From Pseudomonas triclosanedens (GTDB lineage Bacteria > Pseudomonadota > Gammaproteobacteria > Pseudomonadales > Pseudomonadaceae), in the NCBI RefSeq assembly GCF_026686735.1, contig NZ_CP113432.1, positions 2,232,001 to 2,296,000 of the forward strand: a stretch of DNA of 64,000 nt, written 5' to 3'. Below are positions 21,362-30,853 of the stretch, piece after piece (position 1 is the stretch's first letter; the number at the start of each line of letters is the position of its first letter). The notes beneath the pieces are model-generated. The model saw only the letters and a list, made by a program, of their open reading frames with translations, did no database searches and was not told the DNA's origin. A program made the position numbers and the translations under genes.

Positions 21362-21698
21362 CGACGAGCTGCCCCCCATTCCGGGCAAACGCTACTTCAC
21401 CATTGGCGAAGTGAGTGATCTTTGCGCGGTGAAACCGCATGTGCTGCGGTATTGGGAACAGGAATTTCCGCAACTCAACCCTGTCAAGCGAAGGGGCAAT
21501 CGACGCTATTACCAGCGCCAGGATGTGCTCATGATTCGCCAGATTCGAGCCTTGCTCTACGATCAGGGCTTCACCATCGGTGGTGCCCGTCAGCGCCTGA
21601 CGGGTGAAGAGGCGCGCGAAGACGCTACTCAGTACAAGCAACTGATTCGGCAGATGATCGTCGAATTGGAGGATGTTCTACACGTCCTGCGCAAGTAA
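21342..21698 (+). CDS. MerR-family transcriptional regulator
   Basis: A 118-residue protein with an N-terminal MerR helix-turn-helix ([28 protein letters not shown]) and a short C-terminal helix, without a visible Cys metal-binding motif. It overlaps the end of ihfA by 20 bp and is the usual last gene of this operon in Pseudomonas. The ATG at 21342 ([10 protein letters not shown]) is the family start. Target and signal are unknown. The lack of Cys motifs argues against it being the missing metal regulator of the CDF gene at 52637. Confidence 0.9.
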   Translation: MLEPSHNDELPPIPGKRYFTIGEVSDLCAVKPHVLRYWEQEFPQLNPVKRRGNRRYYQRQDVLMIRQIRALLYDQGFTIGGARQRLTGEEAREDATQYKQLIRQMIVELEDVLHVLRK

Positions 21699-21743
21699 CT
21701 GAAAAAAATGAAAAAAGTACTTCTCCAGCAGTGCCGCTTGGGG

Positions 21744-21749
21744 TATAGT
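21744..21749 (+). promoter_or_regulatory. Probable -10 box of tRNA-Pro
   Basis: TATAGT at 21744-21749, 34 bases before the tRNA. The -35 region (TTCTCC near 21721) is weak. Confidence 0.5.
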
Positions 21750-21782
21750 GCGATCCGCTTCCAAGGTGATTTGGTAGCAATG

Positions 21783-21860
<78 letters not shown>

Positions 21861-21871
21861 AAAAACCCTAG

Positions 21872-21906
21872 AAAATCCAGTCACTTAGCGGTGACTGGAT
21901 TTTTTT
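21872..21906 (+). terminator. Terminator after tRNA-Pro
   Basis: A 13-bp stem (AAAATCCAGTCAC / GTGACTGGATTTT, with TTAGCG between) followed by further T residues. Confidence 0.9.
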
Positions 21907-21948
21907 ATGCCTGCAGATTTTTCGGCGCTTTCTAGATAATGGCTTTCT

Positions 21949-21970
21949 GGTTGCCAATTGGTTGCCAATT
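21949..21970. repeat. Tandem direct repeat of 11 bp at the island edge
   Basis: GGTTGCCAATT occurs twice in immediate succession, about 90 bp past the tRNA-Pro. Short repeats at such borders can be integrase arm sites or remains of an integrase gene end; neither is proven. Confidence 0.6.
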
Positions 21971-22088
21971 GAGATTGGCTTCTCAGTCCTGGGGAGATTA
22001 GGATCAACCCTGACAACGGAGTGGTATTCGCGAGCCTAGGGGGAGGGCGGATGTCGGCTCTGACTAGCTTATTAGGGGCGACGGCATC

Positions 22089-25000
22089 ATGGAACTAATC
22101 GACAACATCAACCGCCTGCTCGGCGACGACCTCAAGCAGACGCTCAAACCCGGTGCTCGCCTGAAGATCGCGGCCTCCTGCTTTTCAATGTACGCGTTTG
22201 AAGCGCTCAAAGCAGAGCTGGAAAAAATCGACGAGCTCCAATTCATCTTTACCTCGCCGACGTTCACCGCCAACGAGGTCACCGACAAGATTCGCAAGGA
22301 ACGCAAAGAATTCCACATCCCGAAGGCTGACCGCGAACGGAGTCTGTACGGGAGTGAGTTCGAGATTCAGCTCCGCAACAAACTGACCCAGCGCGCAATT
22401 GCAAAAGAGTGCGCGGACTGGATGCGGCGTAAGGCAACGTTCAAGTCCAATCGCAGCAAGGCACCGATGCAGCAGTTCGCCTGTGTTCAGGCTGCCGCCG
22501 CAGAAACTGCCTACATGCCATTGCACGGCTTTACCGCCGTCGATCTCGGCTACCAGCAGGGCAACGCTGTCTCCAACCTCGTTAACAAGATGGACGAGCC
22601 GACCTTTACGGCGACCTACCTCAGTCTGTTTAACCAGATCTGGCAGGACCCCGAGAAGCTGGAGGATGTGACGGCGCAGATCTGCGACCATATTGCGTCC
22701 GTGTACCAGGAAAACTCGCCCGAGAGCATCTACTTCCTGATGCTCTACAACATCTTCAATGAGTTCCTGGACGACATCAATGAGGATGTCCTGCCGAACG
22801 ACCGCACGGGCTACCAAGACACGCTCATCTGGAACAAGCTCTTCAACTACCAGAAAGATGCGGCCACTGGGATCATTAATAAGCTGGAAACCTACAGCGG
22901 CTGCATCCTGGCCGACAGCGTTGGCTTGGGCAAGACCTTCACGGCCCTGGCGGTCGTCAAGTACTACGAGCTGCGTAACAAGTCAGTCCTGGTGCTATGC
23001 CCCAAGAAGCTGGCGGACAACTGGCTGAACTACAACCGCAACCTCAAGACCAACATCTTTGCCCGCGACCGGTTCAACTACGACGTGCTTTGTCATACCG
23101 ACCTCAGCCGCACCAGCGGCGAGTCGTTTGGCACACCGCTGAACCGCATCAACTGGGGCAATTACGACCTCGTCGTCATCGACGAGTCGCACAACTTCCG
23201 CAATAACGACGCCTACAAGGACAAGGAAACCCGCTACCAGAAGCTGATGAACAAGGTCATCAAGGAGGGCGTGAAAACCAAGGTGCTGATGCTTTCAGCT
23301 ACCCCGGTGAACAACCGCTTCAATGACCTGCGCAACCAACTGGCACTGGCCTACGAGGGCGACTCCGAGAACCTCAGCAAGAAGCTGCGCACCGGCAAGT
23401 CGGTAGAGGACATTTTCCGAGGTGCGCAGGCCAGCTTCAATGCATGGGCAAAGCTTCCACCGGAAGAGCGCACAGCGCGGGCCATCCTGGACTCGTTGGA
23501 CTTCGACTTCTTTGAATTGCTCGACAGCGTCACCATCGCACGCTCGCGCAAGCACATCCAGACCTTCTACGACACCAAGGACATCGGCCAATTCCCAGAG
23601 CGCCGCAAACCCTTGTCGTTCCACAGCCCGCTCACGCAGCGAACGGACGTGATGAGCTTCAACGAGATCTTCGAGCAACTCTCCCTGCTTAAGCTCGCTG
23701 TGTACGCCCCGATCAGCTACATCCTGCCGAGTAGGCTCAAGAAGTACGAGGAGATGTACGACACCCAGGTCGCTGGCAAAGGCAAACTCAAGCAAGTCGA
23801 CCGCGAAAAGAGCCTGCAGGCGTTGATGACCACCAACCTGCTCAAGCGCCTAGAAAGCTCGATTGAGTCCTTCCGATTGACCCTCCAGTCTCTGCGTGCG
23901 AACCACACGAATACGCTGGCCAAGATCAGCACGTTCAATCAGACCGGCAACGTCGCCAGCGTTGATGACCTGACCGACCAGTTGGAAAACCTCGACGCGG
24001 AGGACGACGACCTGCCCACCATTGGGGGCAGCGAGATCGGCGGCAAGGTTAAGATCAGCCTCGCCGATATGGACTTGCCTTCTTGGGAGCACGAGCTAAA
24101 GGTCGATCTGGAAATCATTGATGCCTTGCTGGCGTCGATGAGCAAGATCACGCCTGCCGATGACGCCAAGCTGCAGCACCTGAAGGCACTGGTTCTGGAG
24201 AAGATCGCAGCACCGCTGAATCCCGGCAACAAGAAGGTGCTGATCTTCACCGCCTTCGCCGACACCGCTGACTATCTGTATGCCAATTTGGCTCCGGAGT
24301 TGCTGGCCACACAGACCCTGCACAGCGCGAAAGTCACCGGCAAAGGTGCGCCGCAATCGACCTTGAGAGACGGCACGCTCAGGAAGAGCTACGACTTCCA
24401 GGAACTGCTCACCCTCTTCTCGCCGCGTTCGAAGGAGAAAGCCATCGTGCTGCCGAACGAACCGGCAGAGATTGATTTGCTGATCGGCACTGATTGCATC
24501 TCTGAAGGCCAGAACCTGCAGGACTGCGACTACCTCATCAACTACGACATCCACTGGAACCCCGTGCGCATCATCCAGCGCTTTGGCCGTGTGGATCGCA
24601 TCGGCTCGCCTAACAGCAGTATCCAGCTGGTTAACTACTGGCCAGACATCTCGCTTGATGAGTACATCAACCTCAAGGAGCGAGTTGAGAGTCGGATGAT
24701 GATTGCTGACGTCACGGCCACCGGTGACGACAACGTGCTGAGCGCCCAAGCCAACGACGTGTCTTATCGCAAGGAACAACTGCGTCGTCTGCAAGAGGAA
24801 GTGATCGAGCTGGAAGACCTGAAGACTGGCGTGTCGATCACTGACCTCGGGCTCAATGACTTCCGCATGGACCTGCTCAACTATGTGAAAGCCAATGGCG
24901 AATTGAGCAACGTGCCAAGCGGCATGCATGCCGTAGTGCCTGCCAAGCCGGAGATGGGCCTGCGCCCGGGCGTGATCTTCACGCTGCGCAACCGCAATCC

Positions 25001-25373
25001 GAGCGTCAATGTCAGCCAGCACAACCGGCTGCACCCTTACTACCTCGTCTACATCAACCGCGAGGGTGAAGTCATTCACGACCACACCGAGGTCAAGCGT
25101 TTGCTGGATCTGGTGCGTAGTTGCTGCAAGGGGCAAGCGCAGCCTATTCCGGATGCCTGCCGCCTGTTCAACAAGGAAACGGCCGATGGCCGCAAGATGC
25201 AGGTGTATTCGGACCTGCTTGGCAAGACCATCCGCTCAATGATTGAGGTGAAGGAAGAGAAGGATCTGGACAGCCTGTTCAGCGGCGGCAAGACCACCGC
25301 ACTGGTCAATACCATCGCCGGGTTGGACGACTTCGAACTGATCACCTTCCTCGTGATTCAGGAGACCGTATGA
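22089..25373 (+). CDS. SNF2-type helicase with degenerate PLD-like N-terminal domain
   Basis: 1094 residues. The first ~180 resemble a phospholipase D-like domain (LKIAASCFSMYAFEALKAEL), but the expected HxK is read as LHGFTAV, so it looks catalytically degenerate. The helicase part has motif I DSVGLGKTFTAL (about residue 278), motif II VIDESHNF, motif III SATPVNN and motif VI IQRFGRVDRIGS. Such ATPases translocate on DNA in restriction systems. It is the first gene of a five-gene operon; its stop overlaps the next start (ATGA at 25370). It probably drives sensing or remodelling of target DNA for the methylase and nuclease encoded downstream. Confidence 0.85.
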   Translation: MELIDNINRLLGDDLKQTLKPGARLKIAASCFSMYAFEALKAELEKIDELQFIFTSPTFTANEVTDKIRKERKEFHIPKADRERSLYGSEFEIQLRNKLTQRAIAKECADWMRRKATFKSNRSKAPMQQFACVQAAAAETAYMPLHGFTAVDLGYQQGNAVSNLVNKMDEPTFTATYLSLFNQIWQDPEKLEDVTAQICDHIASVYQENSPESIYFLMLYNIFNEFLDDINEDVLPNDRTGYQDTLIWNKLFNYQKDAATGIINKLETYSGCILADSVGLGKTFTALAVVKYYELRNKSVLVLCPKKLADNWLNYNRNLKTNIFARDRFNYDVLCHTDLSRTSGESFGTPLNRINWGNYDLVVIDESHNFRNNDAYKDKETRYQKLMNKVIKEGVKTKVLMLSATPVNNRFNDLRNQLALAYEGDSENLSKKLRTGKSVEDIFRGAQASFNAWAKLPPEERTARAILDSLDFDFFELLDSVTIARSRKHIQTFYDTKDIGQFPERRKPLSFHSPLTQRTDVMSFNEIFEQLSLLKLAVYAPISYILPSRLKKYEEMYDTQVAGKGKLKQVDREKSLQALMTTNLLKRLESSIESFRLTLQSLRANHTNTLAKISTFNQTGNVASVDDLTDQLENLDAEDDDLPTIGGSEIGGKVKISLADMDLPSWEHELKVDLEIIDALLASMSKITPADDAKLQHLKALVLEKIAAPLNPGNKKVLIFTAFADTADYLYANLAPELLATQTLHSAKVTGKGAPQSTLRDGTLRKSYDFQELLTLFSPRSKEKAIVLPNEPAEIDLLIGTDCISEGQNLQDCDYLINYDIHWNPVRIIQRFGRVDRIGSPNSSIQLVNYWPDISLDEYINLKERVESRMMIADVTATGDDNVLSAQANDVSYRKEQLRRLQEEVIELEDLKTGVSITDLGLNDFRMDLLNYVKANGELSNVPSGMHAVVPAKPEMGLRPGVIFTLRNRNPSVNVSQHNRLHPYYLVYINREGEVIHDHTEVKRLLDLVRSCCKGQAQPIPDACRLFNKETADGRKMQVYSDLLGKTIRSMIEVKEEKDLDSLFSGGKTTALVNTIAGLDDFELITFLVIQETV

Positions 25374-26071
25374 GTCTGCCTACCCGATTCGAGTCGAATG
25401 CCGCGTTCATCAACTACCCGAAGCAAGCCGCTTTTGGCCGCACCCTGCCAAAGAACAAGATCTACGAACACAGCGGTGCCAATACGAGGCTGAAGGACTT
25501 GTTCGTCGAGCAAGTGGAGCAGATCGTCTGGCAATACAAGTTGGCACCGGAAACGATCAGCCTGCCCGCCAAGCCGGGAGTCCCAGAGCTTCAGATTTTC
25601 TCAATCCAGCTCAAGACGTCGGAGCTGAATCTGGACGTTTTGCGTTGCATCGATGGCGCGGTGCAGTTTCCCATCATCTTCGAGCTGAGCTTTGATGGCC
25701 GAACACAGGTGATTGCCGCGTACAAGCGCCCGAACGAGTCAGACGCCAGCCGTTGGGTCTTGAGCGACTACTTTGCAACGGCCTGGTTGCCAAGTGACTG
25801 TGAGCGCGCCGCCATGCCCTTGGCACTCGACTTGGGCGGCTTGTATGAGCAGGCGCTTCACCGCCTGATCCCCACGCCCGCGCGCCCACAAGAAAGCCTC
25901 GCTGACTTGGTCTCCCGCGTTGAACAGGTTGCGGCCAAGCAGCGTGAGGTCGAGAAAGCCGCCAGCCGACTTGCCAAAGAAAAGCAATTCAACCGCAAGG
26001 TAGAGATCAACGCGCACTTGCGGCAGCTTAAAAACGAACTTGAAGAATTGACCGGGAGGGGGAGTGCATGA
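25370..26071 (+). CDS. DUF4391 domain protein of the defence operon
   Basis: A 233-residue protein resembling the DUF4391 family: FINYPKQAAFGRTLPKNKIYEHSGANTRLKDLFVEQVEQIVWQYKLAPETISLP, an ELNLDVLRCIDGAVQFPIIFEL core and a C-terminal coiled coil (about residues 180-230) that could mediate assembly. Activity is unknown. It overlaps both neighbours by ATGA, so the three are translationally coupled and probably made in fixed ratio. Confidence 0.8.
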   Translation: MSLPTRFESNAAFINYPKQAAFGRTLPKNKIYEHSGANTRLKDLFVEQVEQIVWQYKLAPETISLPAKPGVPELQIFSIQLKTSELNLDVLRCIDGAVQFPIIFELSFDGRTQVIAAYKRPNESDASRWVLSDYFATAWLPSDCERAAMPLALDLGGLYEQALHRLIPTPARPQESLADLVSRVEQVAAKQREVEKAASRLAKEKQFNRKVEINAHLRQLKNELEELTGRGSA

Positions 26072-28770
26072 CGCAGAGCCTGAATGACGAATCGAGGAAA
26101 CACATCGAGCAGGTCGCTGGCGAAGCGTTGGCGCAACTCGAAAGCATCGCCGAAACGGCCAAGAGCAAGCTGCACGATGGGCGGACACTGGGCTCGGATG
26201 CGCTGGCAAGCATCAACACAATGACGTCCAGTTCAGCCATCCAAAGGCTGGATCAGATCAGTCAGGCGAACCGCGAAAGCTATCAGGTGCTGGTGACAGA
26301 GCCTGCCATCGCCCGCGTTGTGGTGGTCGATGAAGAGGGAGAAGAAAAAACCTACTACATCTGCCGCACGACGCCGGTATCGGGCTTTCCTAATTTAGCC
26401 AGCTACCGCGCGCCAGTTGGGCGCTTGGCCTCGTTGGCAATTGGCGCAGAGTTCACGCTTCCCAATGGAACTGTCGTTGAGGTTCTTGAGCGAGCCCAGC
26501 TTCGGCCCAATGCGCTTGCCGATGGGTGGGACTCTCGCGACACCGTTGTTGAAGCCGAGCATTTTGGGCCGTTCACCATCGAGTCGTTGCGTGCGCTGCT
26601 GACCGAGGTTGCGGGGGAAGAAGCCACCGAAGACATTCTTGGCCAATTGCTGGCCGAGGAGACCGTCAAGGCCAACATCATCGACGGCGTTCGCCGCAGC
26701 GTCATCACCAAGATGGGACTGCGGGATCAGCCCATCCTCGATCAATACCAGGATGAGATTTTCCGTCTCCCTCTCGACAAGCGCCTGTTGATCCTGGGCC
26801 CGCCTGGTACAGGCAAGACAACCACCCTGATCCGCCGCCTCGGCCAAAAACTCGACACCGCCTTCCTGGAAGAAGGCGAACAGCGTCTGGTTGAAACAGT
26901 CGCCTCAGTCCAAGGCATCGCGCACGCCAACAGCTGGCTGATGTTCACACCCACGGAACTGCTCAAGCAGTACCTCAAGGAGGCATTTGCGCGTGAAGGT
27001 GTTCCCGCCTCGGATCTGCGCATCAGAACGTGGCAAGACTATCGACGCGAGCTGGCCCGAAACGCATTCGGCGTCCTCAGAACGGCTTCTGGCGGCGGTA
27101 CCTTTGTCCTGAAAGACGGATTGGCCAGCCTGAGCGAGACAGCACTTGAGCGTCCCATCCAGTGGTTTGACGATTTCGACACATGGCAGCGCAAGGCCTA
27201 TGTGCAGGAGCTGCACGATGCCGCGACCCAGCTCCACGAAGCCAAAACTCCCGAAGTCCTGAGTCTCGGCGCACGCCTGCAAGACATCTTGTCGCGGGCG
27301 GCCGATGGCGCACTGGCTGCGATGTTTGGCTCGCTGGCGGTCGAGATTGCCAAAGTACAGGCACTCGTCAGCAGCCTGAAGGAAGGCTCCGACGCCAAGA
27401 TCAAGGCCGCGCTCAACCTGCAGCTCAACCGCAACCGAGCCTTTCTGGATGAGTTGGCCCGCGTGATAGACAGCCTGCAACAAGCGCAAACGACTGATGC
27501 GGACGACCAGGACGACCCCGACGCTGATGAGGAGGAAGACGCCACGGCACCCCGCACAGGCCGTGCCGCCGCGCTCAATGCCTATATGCAAGCCGTGCGT
27601 GCCCAAGCCCGGGCGGCAGCATCCAAGCGCGCAGTCAGCAAAGCCTCCCGCAACGGCAAGATCATCGAGTGGTTGGGGGATCGTGGTCTGACAGAAGCGG
27701 ATCGCGTCGAGGTGGGTGCAAGCCTTCTGGTGCAGGCCAGCGCCCGCCGCTTCGTCAATCCGGTAAAGCGCTACCTCGACGGCATCCCGAAGCGCTACCG
27801 TGCATTCAGGCGCGAACGCCAACCGGCAAACACCTGGTATCGCCACGAAGGCTTTGAGGCGCGCGACATCCACCCGCTGGAGTTGGACATTGTCTTGCTC
27901 GCGATCTTGCGCGCTGCAGGCGACCTGATCAGTCGGCCCAATGTTCAGCGCGACATCGATAGTCCCGCGTGGTCATCGCTCCAGCCCATCCTCGGGCATT
28001 ACCGCAACCAGATCCTGGTGGATGAGGCGACGGACTTCTCGCCCATCCAGCTTGCGAGCATGGCGGCGCTGGCGCATCCGCGACTGCGCTCATTCTTCGC
28101 CTGTGGCGATTTCAATCAGCGCCTGACCACCTGGGGCGCACGCTCCGCCGACGACTTGAAGTGGGTCTTCGCCGATTTCGATATCAAGGAGATCACCGTC
28201 TCCTACCGGCAGAGCAAGCAGCTGAACGATCTGGCCCGCGCCATGATCCGCGCCGTCGGTGGTACCGAGCAAGACGCCAGCTTGCCTGCGCATATGGACA
28301 GTGTGGGCGTTGCGCCAGCCTTGCTGGAACACGCTACCAACTCAGAAGCCATTGTCGGTTGGCTGGCGGATCGCATTCGCGAGATTGAGCGCTTTGTCGG
28401 CCAGTTGCCATCCACTGCCATTTTTGTGAACACCGAGGACGACGTTGCTCCGGTGGCCGACGCGCTGAACGCCGCCCTGGCGGAGCACAACATCCAGGTC
28501 ATCGCCTGCCGCGAGGGCCAGGCTGTGGGGCAGGAAAGCAACGTGCGCGTATTCGACATCCAACACATCAAAGGCCTGGAATTTGAGGCGGTGTTCTTTG
28601 TCGGCATTGACCAGCTCGCCACGTTACACCCGGCGCTGTTCGATAAATACCTATACGTCGGCACCACCCGCGCAGCCACCTACTTGGGTGTGACCTGCCA
28701 GGGCACCTTGCCATCCGCCATCGAAAGTCTGCGCACGCACTTTTGCCAGGACTGGCAACAAGGCGACTGA
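26068..28770 (+). CDS. UvrD/Rep-like superfamily 1 helicase
   Basis: 900 residues. Walker A is LGPPGTGKTTTLIRRLG near residue 250. Walker B is ILVDEATDFSPIQLAS, a variant of the usual DExQD. Motif IV-VI elements include KGLEFEAVFFVGID and YVGTTRAATYLGVTCQG. An acidic, charged linker (DADDQDDPDADEEED) lies near residue 475. The N-terminal ~240 residues are unassigned. It is coupled to the DUF4391 gene by an ATGA overlap. Two helicases of different superfamilies in one restriction-like operon are unusual and suggest an extended system beyond plain Mod-Res. Confidence 0.85.
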   Translation: MTQSLNDESRKHIEQVAGEALAQLESIAETAKSKLHDGRTLGSDALASINTMTSSSAIQRLDQISQANRESYQVLVTEPAIARVVVVDEEGEEKTYYICRTTPVSGFPNLASYRAPVGRLASLAIGAEFTLPNGTVVEVLERAQLRPNALADGWDSRDTVVEAEHFGPFTIESLRALLTEVAGEEATEDILGQLLAEETVKANIIDGVRRSVITKMGLRDQPILDQYQDEIFRLPLDKRLLILGPPGTGKTTTLIRRLGQKLDTAFLEEGEQRLVETVASVQGIAHANSWLMFTPTELLKQYLKEAFAREGVPASDLRIRTWQDYRRELARNAFGVLRTASGGGTFVLKDGLASLSETALERPIQWFDDFDTWQRKAYVQELHDAATQLHEAKTPEVLSLGARLQDILSRAADGALAAMFGSLAVEIAKVQALVSSLKEGSDAKIKAALNLQLNRNRAFLDELARVIDSLQQAQTTDADDQDDPDADEEEDATAPRTGRAAALNAYMQAVRAQARAAASKRAVSKASRNGKIIEWLGDRGLTEADRVEVGASLLVQASARRFVNPVKRYLDGIPKRYRAFRRERQPANTWYRHEGFEARDIHPLELDIVLLAILRAAGDLISRPNVQRDIDSPAWSSLQPILGHYRNQILVDEATDFSPIQLASMAALAHPRLRSFFACGDFNQRLTTWGARSADDLKWVFADFDIKEITVSYRQSKQLNDLARAMIRAVGGTEQDASLPAHMDSVGVAPALLEHATNSEAIVGWLADRIREIERFVGQLPSTAIFVNTEDDVAPVADALNAALAEHNIQVIACREGQAVGQESNVRVFDIQHIKGLEFEAVFFVGIDQLATLHPALFDKYLYVGTTRAATYLGVTCQGTLPSAIESLRTHFCQDWQQGD

Positions 28771-28830
28771 CCATACCAATACGAACTTGAATTGTGAGCC
28801 GCTAACCACTGGCGTCCAGAGGAAAAGAAC

Positions 28831-30843
28831 ATGGAAAAACTAAAAATGCATTCACCCAATCTCACTCAGGACAACATCGCCCGTATTCGTGATCTGTTTC
28901 CGGGTTGCGTCACCGAAGCCAAGGGCGAGGACGGCACTGTGAAGCTGGCGGTTGATTTCGACCAGTTGCGGCAAGAGCTTGCCGAGTCGATTGTGGAGGG
29001 GCCGCAGGAACGTTACCAGCTGAACTGGCCGGGTAAGCGCGAAGCCTTGCTCACCGCTAATGCGCCGATTGCCAAGACACTGCGCCCATGCCGCGACGAA
29101 AGCGTGGACTTCGATACCACGAAGAACTTGTTCATTGAGGGCGATAACCTCGATGCACTGAAGTTGCTGCAGGAGACCTATCTCGGCAAGGTCAAGATGA
29201 TCTACATCGATCCGCCATACAACACGGGAAATGATTTTATTTACGAGGATGACTTCTCGGTGACGGCCGATGAGTTTCTAAAGCGATCCAATCAAAAGGA
29301 CGAATCAGGAAACCGTCTTGTGGCCAACACCATGTCCAATGGGCGATTTCATTCAGATTGGCTTTCAATGATGTATCCGCGACTTAAGCTGGCATCAAGA
29401 TTATTGCGCGACGACGGCATTGTGTTCGTACATATTGACGACAACGAAGTGGATTCGCTCGGAAAGTTGTGCGCTGAAGTGTTCGGTGAGGATAATTTTA
29501 TAAATATTATTACGGTCAAGACTAAGGTTGGCGGAGTTTCCGGAAGTTCAGAGGGGAAAAGTCTTAAAGACACCACTGAGTTTATCTGGGCATTCGCTAA
29601 GAATAAAGAAAATTTACAGCTGAATCCTGTCTATATAAAAACGAAGCTATCGGATCGGATTCGTGCCTACGAGCAAGGCGGAAAAAGTTGGAAGTACACC
29701 TCCATCATTACCAAGCTGGCCGACAAATTCCTAATCAAAGAGGATGTGGCTCGGGGCGTGCGATTCTTCGGCTACAAAACTCTTGAAACGATGTCGATCC
29801 AAGCCTTCGCTAGAGAAAATAATCTCACGGAGGATGCAGTCTACGATCAGTTCGCGGACAAAATATTTCAAACAACCAATGCGCAGAGTAGCGTCAGACT
29901 AACTGCCATGAGAGAAACGGCTAACATTGATGTGCCAATGGTCGGTTGCGAATATAAGCCTATTAAAGGAAAAAATGAAGGTTCAGTAATCGAAGTTCTC
30001 TACAAGGGGGAGCAGAGGCGCATGATGATGTTCCTCTCTGATGCTGTACAAAGAATTGATGGCTCTTACTACTATCTAGATAAAGTAAGTTCATTGTGGG
30101 ATGATATCGAATACAATAATCTCACAAAAGAAGGTGATATTGAGTTTCCTAACGGCAAGAAGCCAATAAGACTTCTCCAGCGAATTATTGCGCTTACGAC
30201 CGCAGGCGATGATCTGATCCTCGATTTCTTTGCGGGGAGTGGGAGCACGGCACATGCGGTGATGCAGCAGAACGCTGAAGACGGCAGCAATCGCCGCTTC
30301 ATTCTTATTCAGTTGCCAGAAAAATGTGATCAAGAGGAATTTTCCAAGATCTCAGACATCAGTAAAGAGAGATTGAGGCGTGCAGGAAAGCAGGTACTAG
30401 AAGGAACATGCAAAGAGGGCTGGCGCCAGGATGTTGGTTTTCGTGCCATGCAGGTTGATACGTCAAACATGGCCGACGTTTACTACGCGCCCGATGCGCT
30501 CGACAGGGCTAAGTTCGATCTGTTCGTCGACAACATCAAGCCTGACCGCACGCCGGAAGACCTGATGTTCCAGGTAATGCTGGATTGGGGTCTTGATCTG
30601 GCCCTACCCATTACCAAGCAATCGATTCAAGGCAAGGACGTATTCTTTGTCGATGGCAATGCGCTGGCCGCCTGCTTCGACGCCAGCGGCAGTATCGACG
30701 AAGCCTTCGTGAAGGAACTGGCCAAGCATCAGCCGCTGCGCGTGGTGTTCCGCGATGCGGGCTATAAGAACAGCGCGGTCAAGATCAACGTCGAGCAGAT
30801 TTTCAAGCTCTTGTCGCCCGCCACCGAAGTGAAATGCATCTGA
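28831..30843 (+). CDS. Type III-like site-specific DNA methyltransferase (Mod)
   Basis: 670 residues. Catalytic motif DPPY ([13 protein letters not shown], Asp127) precedes the SAM-binding motif [14 protein letters not shown] (residues about 464-477). That order places it in the beta class of N6-adenine/N4-cytosine methylases, as in type III Mod subunits. The target-recognition region between them (about 29270-30180) is distinctly AT-rich with different codon use from the flanks, as if exchanged by recombination. It would modify host DNA and supply specificity to the Res subunit encoded next. Confidence 0.92.
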   Translation: MEKLKMHSPNLTQDNIARIRDLFPGCVTEAKGEDGTVKLAVDFDQLRQELAESIVEGPQERYQLNWPGKREALLTANAPIAKTLRPCRDESVDFDTTKNLFIEGDNLDALKLLQETYLGKVKMIYIDPPYNTGNDFIYEDDFSVTADEFLKRSNQKDESGNRLVANTMSNGRFHSDWLSMMYPRLKLASRLLRDDGIVFVHIDDNEVDSLGKLCAEVFGEDNFINIITVKTKVGGVSGSSEGKSLKDTTEFIWAFAKNKENLQLNPVYIKTKLSDRIRAYEQGGKSWKYTSIITKLADKFLIKEDVARGVRFFGYKTLETMSIQAFARENNLTEDAVYDQFADKIFQTTNAQSSVRLTAMRETANIDVPMVGCEYKPIKGKNEGSVIEVLYKGEQRRMMMFLSDAVQRIDGSYYYLDKVSSLWDDIEYNNLTKEGDIEFPNGKKPIRLLQRIIALTTAGDDLILDFFAGSGSTAHAVMQQNAEDGSNRRFILIQLPEKCDQEEFSKISDISKERLRRAGKQVLEGTCKEGWRQDVGFRAMQVDTSNMADVYYAPDALDRAKFDLFVDNIKPDRTPEDLMFQVMLDWGLDLALPITKQSIQGKDVFFVDGNALAACFDASGSIDEAFVKELAKHQPLRVVFRDAGYKNSAVKINVEQIFKLLSPATEVKCI

Positions 30844-30853
30844 GGTGCGCGCG

